From Viola odorata (taxonomy: Eukaryota; Streptophyta; Magnoliopsida; Malpighiales; Violaceae): a stretch of 64,000 nt of DNA. The translations under genes and the position numbers were made by a program. This document shows positions 1 through 9,704 of the stretch, one piece after another (the stretch's first letter is position 1; each line of letters starts with the position of its first letter). Below the pieces are notes generated by a model that saw nothing but the letters and a program-made list of their open reading frames with translations, ran no database searches and was not told the origin of the DNA. The DNA lies in assembly GCA_963691705.1 (NCBI GenBank), contig OY829543.1:49952564-50016563 (forward strand), in the 5' to 3' direction.

Positions 1-3
1 TCA

Positions 4-15
4 TGGTAGCGGAGC
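4..15 (+). other. Degenerate primer binding site of the copia element
   Basis: The bases TGGTAGCGGAGC differ at two positions from the TGGTATCAGAGC site, complementary to initiator tRNA-Met, that many plant copia elements use. The preceding TCA matches the end of the 3' LTR (CTGTCA at 9699-9704), which supports this as the LTR junction. Confidence 0.6.
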
Positions 16-202
16 TTTAGGTTTCTTAACTGAGAATCAAAGCCATTAGAGCGATAGGAAATTCCTTGAGGATTATCCTTTTTTTGAGCAGCCTTCATTG
101 CTGCAAATTTTCTATCTATTTAAAACTTCTCTCCTGTTCATCTCAGCCCCCATCACTATTACCACTTATTTGTCGTCTTTCTTCTCCCACTCCCCATTTA
201 TC

Positions 203-447
203 ATGTCAACTAGTAAAACTAACAATCAGAAGAAAGAAAGGTGTGATCAGCGTAGAGAAGGACAATGGAGGAAGAATAGAGATGATCTTTGGTGCACCTA
301 CTGCAATAAGAGTGCTGGAAACTGCATGGGAAGACGCCACACAGAGAGGCAGGAAACAAAAGGGGTTGGCAAAAGCCCCAAGCCAGAAAAACAGAAGCAG
401 TCACAGTCCGTACTGCAGAAGGATTCAGCCCAGAAGAGGTTGAAAAA
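203..447 (+). pseudogene. Copia gag remnant, internally deleted
   Basis: An ATG at 203 begins a typical copia gag start (MSTSKTNNQ). Only about 30 codons later the sequence already reaches a zinc-knuckle-like stretch (LWCTYCNKS, about 286-312), so most of the capsid part is missing. The spacing after the first two cysteines is disturbed and the reading frame shifts before the protease part (GFSPEEVEKL, about 421-450). Gag normally packages the element RNA; this one cannot. Confidence 0.7.
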
Positions 448-3108
448 TTGAGACAGCTATTGGATTCACTGGATACAAAGCCAACAGGAGTAGCAGCAGC
501 CTCATCCTCAATCGTGACAGGTATAACTACATTCCCTACTGGTTTAAGTGTTCAAAAGCAATGTTATAAGAATACTTGGCTGATAGACTCAGGTGCCTCA
601 CACCACATGACCTACACATCTAAACTTTTTCACAACTACACACCCTGTCCAAGCAACAGAAAAGTTATTGTTGCAAACGGCTCCCTAGCCACCGTGGCGG
701 GTACTGGCGATATATAGGTCACACCTACTATCATTCTTAAAAATGTCCTCCATGTACCAGAACTATCAGCTAATCTCATTTCTATCCACAGACTCACCAA
801 TGATGCCAATTGTCGTGCTATATTTCTTCCCACACATTGTACCTTTCAGGACCAAAAAACGAGGAGGAGGATTGGACTGGCTAAAGAGTGGCATGGCTTG
901 TATCAACTAGAAGTTACTCCAGAGGTCAAAAATAAAGAACCCGTAGCTTTAGTAAGCTTCACAAGTAAGGAAACCATTTGGTTACATCATTTGCGTTTAG
1001 GTCATCCATCCTTTAAAGTTCTAAAAGTTATGTTTCCTCACCTATTTCTAGGAATAGACACAGAATCATTTCATTGTGAGGTGTGTGAACTTGCAAAACA
1101 TACTTGTGTGACTCTTCCTATAAGTGATAAGAGAAGTTCTCAACCTTTCCAATTGATTCATAGTGATATATGGGGACCATCTGTTATTCCAAACATTTAT
1201 GGCTCTCGCTGGTTTGTTACTTTGATTGATGATTGCACTAGGGTCACATGAGTTTTCTTACTCAAACAAAAATCTGATGTCAGTAACATTATCCCACACT
1301 TCCATTCTATGATTCAGAACCAATTTGGAGTTAAGATTAAGTGCTTTAGGACAGACAATGCTAAAGACTACTTTAATAACACCAATTCCTCATATTTTCA
1401 GTCACAAGGAATTATTCATGAATCATCTTGTGTCTATACACCTCAACAAAATGGAATTGCAGAAAGAAAAAATGGACACATTCTTAACTCCACTAGAGCT
1501 TTATTATTTCAAGGAAATGTTCCCAAGGCTTATTGGGGAGAAGCAGTTCTTACTGCTACATACATGATTAATAGATTGCCATCTCCTATTTTGGGAAACA
1601 AAAGCCCTGTGACTGTCCTAAACTCTTTCTATCCATATTTCAGAACTACAAATGGTCTTATTCCTAGGATATTTGGGTGCACAGCCTATGTCCATGTTCA
1701 TCAACCTCTGAGGAATAAATTAGAACTGAGAGCAGTAAAGTGTATATTTTTGGGATACTCCCCTACTCAAAAAGGTTACAAGTGTTATGATCCAATCACC
1801 AGAAAAAGGTTCGTTTTTATAGATGTCACTTTTTCAGAAAGTGTTCCCTTCTTTCAGAAAATTTCACCCCAAGTAGAAGAGCTCAATTTTGAAAATTCTC
1901 AACCTATCCCACCATTGGAACTTCCACCTAATCCACCAAATACTCCACCTAGTCCACCAGCAGCTCCTATTCAGTTACCACAACAAGAAGATCCTAAAGC
2001 TACAGATTTATCTAGATTCTCTCGGGCATACTCAAGAAGAATTGTTCCTGAGTTGATACAAGACCAAGAGTCCAGTCCCTCTCCTCAAAATGAAACCACT
2101 GTAAGTCCTACTCAACCTCCATCCAATCAAAATACGGACTTACCAGATGACCCTAACAATGATATTGATCTACCAATTGCTATTAGGAAAGGAACCAGAG
2201 AATGCACAAAGAAACCCTTGTACCCACTATCAAATTTCATTTCACTAAAACACCTTTCAGACCCACATAAGAGGTTCATCTTGAGTCTAAATGCTATTAG
2301 TATTCCTAACACTGTTTTTGAAGCATTAAGACAGGAGGAATGGAGAAATGCAATGAAGGAAGAGATGAATGCATTGGAGAAGAACAAAACTTGGGAGATT
2401 GTGAAGAAACCTACTGGAGTAAACATCGTAGGATGTAAGTAGGTGTTTACTGTCAAATACAGGGCAGATGGATCACTAGAGAGGTACAAGGCCAGACTAG
2501 TAGCCAAGGGGTACACTCAGTCATATGGAGTAGGCTATCAAGAGACCTTTACCCCGGTCGCAAAGATGAATACAGTAAGAATTCTTCTAGCACTTGCAGC
2601 CCAGTTTGGTTGGAACCTTCACCAGTTTGATGTGAAAAATGCTTTCCTTCATGGAGACTTGGAGGAAGAGATTTATATGACTATCCCACCAGGTTTTGAT
2701 GAAGAGAAAAAGGACAAGGTGTGCAGGTTGAGGAAAGCATTGTACGGCCTGAAGCAATCACCAAGAGCGTGGTTTGGGAGGTTTTCCAAGTCCATGAAGG
2801 GGTTTCGATACAAACAGAGTCAAGGAGACCACACCCTATTCATCAAGCACTCTTCCACTAGAAGTATCACTGCCTTACTTGTGTATGTAGATGACATAAT
2901 AGTGACAGGAAATGATGAAAAAGAGAAGGAGGAATTAAAAAGGAAGCTGCTAACAGAGTTTGAGCTGAAAGAGTTAGGGAAACTCAAATACTTTCTTGGT
3001 ATTGAGGTGGCTTACTCATCCCAAGGAACCTTCATTTCCCAACAGAAGTATGTCATTGACTTACTCAAGGAGACAGGGAAACTTGGGTGTAAACCAGCAG
3101 CTACACCA
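448..3108 (+). pseudogene. Copia pol, first part: protease, integrase, reverse transcriptase
   Basis: The aspartic protease motif is IDSGAS (about 583-600). Integrase shows the His/Cys domain (WLHHLRLGH...CEVCELAKH, about 979-1101) and the acidic triad in HSDIWGP, RTDNAKDY and NGIAERKNGH. Reverse transcriptase carries KARLVAKGYTQ, QFDVKNAFLHG and the catalytic YVDD (2884-2895). The frame is broken by TAG at 715, TGA at 1249 and TAG at 2440. The last two fall where the family normally has tryptophan (TGG), so each is explained by a single G-to-A change. The reading is cut at 3108 by the nested element and resumes in the same frame after 8758. Confidence 0.93.
3104..3108. repeat. Left target-site duplication of the nested LTR element
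   Basis: CACCA lies before the nested element and CACCC after it (8759-8763), four of five bases matching. Removing the element and one copy restores the copia reading frame across the junction, so the insertion point is secure. One copy has a later substitution. Confidence 0.7.
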
Positions 3109-4737
3109 TGACGAGGGTGTCGCGGTCCCTGCATAAATAAAAATATTACAACTGGTCACTAAACTACAAATGAATGTAGATAGCGGCAAGAGGTTCGAAC
3201 ACAGGGACAAATCGGTCCAATCTTTATTGCTCCTGCAAATGACAATAATCAGCAAAGAGGTGAGAGTATGATGGGTTGAGAAACAAAAAGAACGAAAATG
3301 AGATTGCATAAAAGAAAACAGTAGAGAAATAAAGAAATACAAAAGAGAAACAAAATCCCTAGTAGAGATCCTTATGTGGTGACAATTCCATGCTTGTTGA
3401 TCATTGACAAAATACATTTTCGAAATGGTTTTCATAGAAGAAGTTGTGGAACCAGCTCACACTAGATTCCCAACCTGCTACAAAAGTATTTAAAAGAATC
3501 ACTTCATTTTAAATACCCTAATCTTCCTAAGTTCATCCTAAGTTTCTAATCCGCCACTTTGCCTTGGCTATGCAGAGCCTTCTACAAAGGAATCAGAATA
3601 CTTATGGAAGCACTTGAGAGATTGATTAAAGACAGTGAGGTCCCTCTTCTAGACAAGGGAATACTTTCATCATCCACGAGTCTGGTCTAGTCTGGCACTT
3701 GACTCAGCTGTCACCTAGGTCGGCCCTTCTCAAGGCCTCGGGATGGGATGACCGCCTAATTCAATTCCTTCTATCAGCTTAGACCAAGCAAATACCCCTC
3801 ATGCCCTGCTGATTTGTCTACAACTGTTCTCTAAGAGTGATTTAATCACAAGAGAACTGACTGTAATCATTCAAATCAAAATCCAAGTTGGCCAAACTCA
3901 AACTTAAACATGAATAAATTGGAGTTAAAACAAGAAGGAGAGAAATATGAAAAACGTTTTTATTTAAGATCAAAGAGTCTCACAACCTACTGGAATCATC
4001 AACCACAAGATCCCTACCAGGAATGGAGGTTTTTAGTTACAAAACATAATGGAAAATGATACAAGAAGTGGAAATCCGAAAATACAAAAAGCTGGAAAAT
4101 CTGGAAAATGGGAGAAATGCTGATTTTCTCTCTACTTTCCTCCTACTGTCCTTGATCGTTGTTGTTCTCTTTTCAGTCCGAAATTGCTACCTTAAATCGT
4201 CCTTCCCTCTGCCTGCACGCTCCTCTCCCAAGTCAGTCAACACTAGCTCACAAGCTCCCAAAATCTTGTCTTCAAAATGCTTGTACACTAGTGGGGAAAT
4301 TCTCTCCAAATCAAGAAGAATGTTTGTTGCATTCTTCCAAGGAGTTGTAAGCTCAAGAGAATAACAAGGAGTGGCCCAAGAAGTCTTGTGTCTGATAAAA
4401 ATGAGTCCCAAGAAGACAGGAAATGCACTAGAGAATAATTAATTATAGCACGGAAAAACATGGTCAGTGCAAGTCCAGCTGGGATTCCGGAAGGTTGCTT
4501 CTTGTCGAGGCCTAGGGACGAATGGACCAAATTCAAGGCAGCAAAGCTGAAAACGGGACTCCATCACCAAATGATTGATTTAAGCTCTAATCTTCAAGCT
4601 TTCTGCTCCTTTCCTTCAGATTGATGCTCCAAAGGCTGTTTATAGAGAAAGGAAGCAAAAGGACTTAAAGTAGCATAATTACCATCTCAATTAATAATAA
4701 AAGAGAAGATAAAACATCCATAATAAACCATCAATCA
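3109..4737 (-). repeat. 3' LTR (minus sense) of the nested element
   Basis: It has the same length (1,629 bp) as the other LTR, with TG/CA ends. Small open frames inside it are repeated identically in the other LTR and look like no known protein, so I treat them as chance. Confidence 0.93.
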
Positions 4738-4750
4738 TATACCCCCACAC
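4738..4750 (-). other. Polypurine tract of the nested element
   Basis: On the minus strand GTGTGGGGGTATA sits directly before the 3' LTR. This is where plus-strand DNA synthesis is primed in LTR elements. Confidence 0.75.
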
Positions 4751-4756
4751 TTAAAC

Positions 4757-4776
4757 CATGCTTGCCCTCAAGCATG
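4757..4776 (-). repeat. Hairpin next to the polypurine tract
   Basis: A perfect 8-bp stem (CATGCTTG with its complement) closes a 4-nt loop, a few bases inside the purine tract. A similar hairpin plus G-tract recurs at 5795-5832. Confidence 0.7.
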
Positions 4777-5111
4777 AACTAAAAACACAGAAAACACCCT
4801 CTGTACAGAAAATCAACCCCTGGGCTGAACTCATATGAACACTTCAAAAACCAACTCTTTCAAGCAATGCTCAAACACACCAAACATCACAAATGTGCAA
4901 ATATTCAAAAAGTGGTAAGATAGCATGTTGTTCAACCAGGAAATAAAGCCCTAGAACTACTATCTTCTCTGCCCAAGACACAATCCAAACGCAGCTGCCA
5001 CACACACAAAAATACACAAGCAGTCATGCAACAATTATAAAAATACAAGCAACAAAATTAAAGAACACCACCAATCTTTCCTCTTTCCCTTTTGCACATT
5101 TTCTTTCTTTT

Positions 5112-5218
5112 AGGCCTTCGGCCTCTTATACCCCCTTTTTGTTTTAGGCCTTCGGCCTCTTATACCTCCTATTTATTTTTTCTTCTTCTTCCCTAGGCCT
5201 TCGGCCTCTTATACCCCC
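5112..5218 (-). repeat. Three copies of a hairpin plus G-tract motif
   Basis: AGGCCTTCGGCCT, a self-complementary hairpin, followed by CTTATAC and a C-tract, occurs at 5112, 5146 and 5195, separated by T-rich spacers. On the minus (sense) strand each reads as a G-tract, TATAAG, then the hairpin, resembling the purine tract at the LTR border. Confidence 0.8.
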
Positions 5219-5295
5219 TTTTTTATTTATTTATTTTTTTTTTCTTCTTCTTCTTCTTCTCCTCCTCATTTTTTTTTTTTTTTTCCTTTCCTTCC
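5219..5295 (+). repeat. Pyrimidine-rich low-complexity tract
   Basis: A long run of T with CTT and CTC units lies in the internal region of the nested element. On the minus strand it is a purine tract. It has no coding value. Confidence 0.8.
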
Positions 5296-5794
5296 TTTCC
5301 AGGTTCTTATACCTTTCCACAATCCCAGAAAACACAAATATGCAGTCATGCAAAGAATTTAAAAAGTTAGCCATGCAAAAACAAAAATTAAAAACTTGCA
5401 GCAATATTATGGACGGGAGCTTCATCCCAAGGTCTTGAGATGAGAAGACAGTACAATCCTAGCAAAATATTTCCTAGGACAGCAATACCCATCATACAAC
5501 CATGTGAATAAATGTACAAATTATAAAGCCAAAAGTATTTAGCATTGCAAGATGGAGTTAATAAGTCAAGTATTTACATGAGTTCAGTTTTGGGATTTCA
5601 ATTCTATACAAAAAAGGGTGAAACACAACAAGAAAAGAAAAAGGACTCATGCATAAATGAAAACAAGCAGAAGCGCATGCAAAAATAATTGAACTAAACA
5701 TGCGCCAAAAACAAACAGCAGAAAAACATGCATAAAAACAGAAAAACAAACATGCACAAAAACACAAAAAAACACAAACAAACACGAAAGTGTC

Positions 5795-5832
5795 TCTCCC
5801 CCACACTTAAAGGACACATTGTCCTCAATGTG
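5795..5832 (-). repeat. Second hairpin plus purine tract module
   Basis: On the minus strand a 7-bp stem with a 4-nt loop (CACATTG/CAATGTG, loop AGGA) is followed by TTTAAGTGTGGGGG. The same TTAAGTGTGGGGG follows the hairpin at 4757-4776, about 1.05 kb away, so the module is duplicated inside the element. Confidence 0.75.
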
Positions 5833-6155
5833 AAAGAAAAACCACACAACAAACAAGCAAGCAAACAAACAGAACAGAACAGAAAAAAGAAAAAGAGAGG
5901 GAAAGAAATGATAAAACCCGGGGCAATGATCATGGTAGGGGAAGAGCTGGAGGCTTCGGTCAGCTCGTCTCGAGGCCTAGAGGAGAGCCGGAAGGCCAGC
6001 ACTGGAAAAATTCCAAAAATCCATTATTATGCAGAAAAAACGATTAACTAGAAATAAAAACAAAAATAAAAAAAACAACAACGAAATGAACATGGGTTGC
6101 CTCCCATGCAGCGTCCCTCTTTATAGTCTTGGACTAGACATTGAGCGTCACTTTG

Positions 6156-7046
6156 TCAACCAATCCTACATAATGCTTTGAATGCACGAAGTTTGATGAG
6201 AATAATCTCATTTCGTGCATGGTCTCCTACCAAAGAAATCTGCATGCAACCATAAAATGATTCAAATTTTGGTTCGGGTGCATGCATAATAAAAAGATAA
6301 TATTGGTTGTGAATGGAGGGTAATTCAATAAATGGATCAATATAATCAGGGAAATTCAGAACTTCCCTTTCAAACACAACCGTCTGTGGATTCTCAACCA
6401 CTTTGATTTGTTCCTCAATCTTCCTCACATCCTCCTCTAGCTTGATGCTACAACAAGTGTCCACAAACTTCGTCTCCTGCTCCAGTGACATGCTGGAATG
6501 AGTTTGGGTCTGATTGGACTGCTTTGACTGAGTGGCAACTTCTGCTGAATTTTCTGGGCTTGTTTCTGGTTCTGGGTCGTTCATCTCAAGGCCTTGAGAT
6601 GAAGCGACCTGCTCGGGCAGATTTTTGTTGCTCACAAAAGAGGCAGTGCTGGCATCAGATTCCACGTTTGGTTGGAAGTTTGAAGGTATGTATCTCTCTC
6701 TTTCCTTCTCAAGTGCAAGTTCTCTCATTTGCTTCGCTAACCTTGCTAAATTCTCCTCTGTTTCCTGCATAAATGGAACTAAGATTTTCATTAAAATTTC
6801 AGAAACATTGGGTACTTGGCTAGGTTGCAGAGGCTGGAAATATTGATAATTAGGAACTGATTGCACTCCATAATCAGAACTTTGTTGGTTCCACCAAGTG
6901 GGATAAGGAGTAGATATGTATGGATTATAATTTGGCTCATATCCCCACTGTGGCGGACCAAAACATCCTTCATGGCTGGACACATCTCCTACACCAAAAC
7001 TTTGAGGAATAGGGGCTGATTGAGAAAAATAATTGAAATTGCTCAT
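6156..7046 (-). CDS. 296-residue ORF of the nested element, gag-like by position only
   Basis: A clean ATG-to-stop frame starts about 60 bases inside the primer binding site, the place where gag begins. The first 90 residues are rich in Tyr, Pro, Gln and Trp (for example PPQWGYEPNYNPY). The next 40 are charged and helix-like (ETEENLARLAKQMRELALEKERER), the middle is Ser/Glu/Gln-rich, and the end carries a hydrophobic block (HNQYYLFIMHAPEPKFESF). I see no zinc knuckle, no protease motif and no reverse transcriptase. The intact frame fits the young age of the insertion. The function is unknown; an RNA-binding or structural role is only a guess from position. Confidence 0.6.
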   Translation of the reverse strand: MSNFNYFSQSAPIPQSFGVGDVSSHEGCFGPPQWGYEPNYNPYISTPYPTWWNQQSSDYGVQSVPNYQYFQPLQPSQVPNVSEILMKILVPFMQETEENLARLAKQMRELALEKERERYIPSNFQPNVESDASTASFVSNKNLPEQVASSQGLEMNDPEPETSPENSAEVATQSKQSNQTQTHSSMSLEQETKFVDTCCSIKLEEDVRKIEEQIKVVENPQTVVFEREVLNFPDYIDPFIELPSIHNQYYLFIMHAPEPKFESFYGCMQISLVGDHARNEIILIKLRAFKALCRIG

Positions 7047-7106
7047 AAAAAAAAAGAAAACTGAAAATTGTCACAAACAAGAAAAATGAAAATCAGTACA
7101 CCATTG

Positions 7107-7124
7107 TCCCCGGCAACGGCGCCA
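7107..7124 (-). other. Primer binding site matching tRNA-Asp
   Basis: On the minus strand TGGCGCCGTTGCCGGGGA lies five bases inside the 5' LTR. It is complementary to the 3' end of plant tRNA-Asp, a primer used by several Ty3/gypsy lineages. Confidence 0.85.
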
Positions 7125-7129
7125 ATTTA

Positions 7130-8758
7130 TGACGAGGGTGTCGCGGTCCCTGCATAAATAAAAATATTACAACTGGTCACTAAACTACAAATGAATGTAG
7201 ATAGCGGCAAGAGGTTCGAACACAGGGACAAATCGGTCCAATCTTTATTGCTCCTGCAAATGACAATAATCAGCAAAGAGGTGAGAGTATGATGGGTTGA
7301 GAAACAAAAAGAACGAAAATGAGATTGCATAAAAGAAAACAGTAGAGAAATAAAGAAATACAAAAGAGAAACAAAATCCCTAGTAGAGATCCTTATGTGG
7401 TGACAATTCCATGCTTGTTGATCATTGACAAAATACATTTTCGAAATGGTTTTCATAGAAGAAGTTGTGGAACCAGCTCACACTAGATTCCCAACCTGCT
7501 ACAAAAGTATTTAAAAGAATCACTTCATTTTAAATACCCTAATCTTCCTAAGTTCATCCTAAGTTTCTAATCCGCCACTTTGCCTTGGCTATGCAGAGCC
7601 TTCTACAAAGGAATCAGAATACTTATGGAAGCACTTGAGAGATTGATTAAAGACAGTGAGGTCCCTCTTCTAGACAAGGGAATACTTTCATCATCCACGA
7701 GTCTGGTCTAGTCTGGCACTTGACTCAGCTGTCACCTAGGTCGGCCCTTCTCAAGGCCTCGGGATGGGATGACCACCTAATTCAATTCCTTCTATCAGCT
7801 TAGACCAAGCAAATACCCCTCATGCCCTGCTGATTTGTCTATAACTGTTCTCTAAGAGTGATTTAATCACAAGAGAACTGACTGTAATCATTCAAATCAA
7901 AATCCAAGTTGGCCAAACTCAAACTTAAACATGAATAAATTGGAGTTAAAACAAGAAGGAGAGAAATATGAAAAACGTTTTTATTTAAGATCAAAGAGTC
8001 TCACAACCTACTGGAATCATCAACCACAAGATCCCTACCAGGAATGGAGGTTTTTAGTTACAAAACATAATGGAAAATGATACAAGAAGTGGAAATCCGA
8101 AAATACAAAAAGCTGAAAAATCTGGAAAATGGGAGAAATGCTGATTTTCTCTCTACTTTCCTCCTACTGTCCTTGATCGTTGTTGTTCTCTTTTCAGTCC
8201 GAAATTGCTACCTTAAATCGTCCTTCCCTCTGCCTGCACGCTCCTCTCCCAAGTCAGTCAACACTAGCTCACAAGCTCCCAAAATCTTGTCTTCAAAATG
8301 CTTGTACACTAGTGGGGAAATTCTCTCCAAATCAAGAAGAATGTTTGTTGCATTCTTCCAAGGAGTTGTAAGCTCAAGAGAATAACAAGGAGTGGCCCAA
8401 GAAGTCTTGTGTCTGATAAAAATGAGTCCCAAGAAGACAGGAAATGCACTAGAGAATAATTAATTATAGCACGGAAAAACATGGTCAGTGCAAGTCCAGC
8501 TGGGATTCCGGAAGGTTGCTTCTTGTCGAGGCCTAGGGACGAATGGACCAAATTCAAGGCAGCAAAGCTGAAAACGGGACTCCATCACCAAATGATTGAT
8601 TTAAGCTCTAATCTTCAAGCTTTCTGCTCCTTTCCTTCAGATTGATGCTCCAAAGGCTGTTTATAGAGAAAGGAAGCAAAAGGACTTAAAGTAGCATAAT
8701 TACCATCTCAATTAATAATAAAAGAGAAGATAAAACATCCATAATAAACCATCAATCA
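7130..8758 (-). repeat. 5' LTR (minus sense) of the nested element
   Basis: It is a direct repeat of 3109-4737, equal in length, with three substitutions seen by eye. Transcription of the element would start in this copy and run leftward. Confidence 0.93.
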
Positions 8759-9495
8759 CACCCATAGAAGTCAATCATAAACTAGGAGAAGCGAAGGAGG
8801 AACCAGCTGTTGACAAGAAGATGTATCAACAACTGGTTGAAAAATTGATCTATCTATCTCATACGAGGCCCGACATAGCTTACTCAGTAAGCGTTATCAG
8901 TCAGTTTATGCATGACCCGCGGGAACCCCACTTACAGGCAGCGTATAGGGTACTGCACTACTTGAAAGGGAGTCCAGGCAGAGGGATATTGTACAAGAAA
9001 GGCAAAGAATTCATTGTGGAAGGATACACAGATGCTGACTATGCTGGGTCTCAGATAGACAGAAGGTCTACTACAGGTTATTGCACCTTTCTAGGAGGCA
9101 ATCTCATAACTTGGAGGAGTAAGAAACAAGGTGTAGTCGCTAGATCATCTGCTGAATCAGAGTTTAGAGCACTTGCTCAGGGGCTGTGTGAGTTACTGTG
9201 GGTAAAGATCATCCTAGATGACTTAGGAATCAAGCTGGAGGGTCCTATGAGAATCTACTGTGACAACAAATCAGCAATAAACATCGCACACAATCCGGTG
9301 CAACATGACAGGACAAAACACATAGAGGTGGATAGACACTTCATTAAAAAGAAGTTAGAAGAAGGATTAATATGCATGTCCTATGTGCCTTCTATGTCTC
9401 AACTGGTAGATGTCTTGACAAATGGCTTATCCAATACGGTGTTCCATGGTCTGATTTGCAAGCTGGGAATGGAAAACATCTATTCCTCAGCTTGA
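8759..9495 (+). pseudogene. Copia pol, second part: end of reverse transcriptase and RNase H
   Basis: The frame continues from 3108 after the nested insertion. It reads through the connector (EVNHKLGEAKEEPAVDKKMY), the conserved LIYLSHTRPDIAYSVSVISQF block, and RNase H with YTDADYAGS, SAESEFRALAQG and YCDNKSAINIAHNP, and ends at a stop at 9493. No nonsense codon is seen here. Protein from this part alone would lack the catalytic YVDD of reverse transcriptase. Confidence 0.92.
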
Positions 9496-9502
9496 GAGGG
9501 GG
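9496..9502 (+). other. Polypurine tract of the copia element
   Basis: A G-rich purine run (GAGAGGGGG including the stop codon end) directly precedes the TG of the 3' LTR. Confidence 0.75.
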
Positions 9503-9704
9503 TGTTGAAGATTCTAATCTAACCTACATTATGAGCCTTGATTTACTTCCTAATTGGTGGCTGATTTACTTCCTAATTAGTGACTTATTTTCTTTTCATA
9601 ATTTATTGTTGTAATTGCTCTCATATGTGTATATATACGTACCAATGTAATGAGTCTAAATAAGTAAGAAATAATAGAATACTCTTACTCTTCAAATTCT
9701 GTCA
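9503..9704 (+). repeat. 3' LTR of the copia element
   Basis: It starts TGTTGAAGATTC right after the purine tract and ends CTGTCA. TATATATACG near 9630 could be its TATA box. The end is set by the match with the first bases of the window and could be off by a few bases. Confidence 0.65.

Larger units (their letters stand above)
3109..8758 (-). mobile_element. Young non-autonomous LTR retrotransposon nested in the copia element
   Basis: Two direct repeats of 1,629 bp (3109-4737 and 7130-8758) begin TG and end CA and enclose 2,392 bp. On the minus strand the parts come in the expected order: 5' LTR, 18-nt binding site matching tRNA-Asp (7107-7124), one ORF (7046-6156), and a purine tract (GTGTGGGGGTATA) next to the 3' LTR. 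No protease, integrase or reverse transcriptase is present, so it must move using enzymes of another element. The tRNA-Asp site suggests a Ty3/gypsy relative. By eye the LTRs differ at only three positions, all transitions (near 3754, 3822 and 4095), so the insertion is recent. Confidence 0.93.
1..9704 (+). mobile_element. Ty1/copia LTR retrotransposon, decayed, split by a nested element
   Basis: The order protease, integrase, reverse transcriptase, RNase H is the copia order. The window opens three bases before a primer-binding-like site, so the 5' LTR lies just outside and only its last bases (TCA) are seen. The 3' LTR is 9503-9704. One reading frame runs through the whole pol region and carries three nonsense codons (715, 1249, 2440), and gag is heavily shortened, so the copy cannot make its proteins. 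A second LTR element (3109-8758) splits the frame between the reverse transcriptase and RNase H parts. The target duplication cannot be checked because the left flank is missing. Confidence 0.93.

Noticed and set aside
4056..4364. Open frame repeated in both LTRs of the nested element
   Set aside because: LTRs of this type do not code; composition is not protein-like and it resembles no family.
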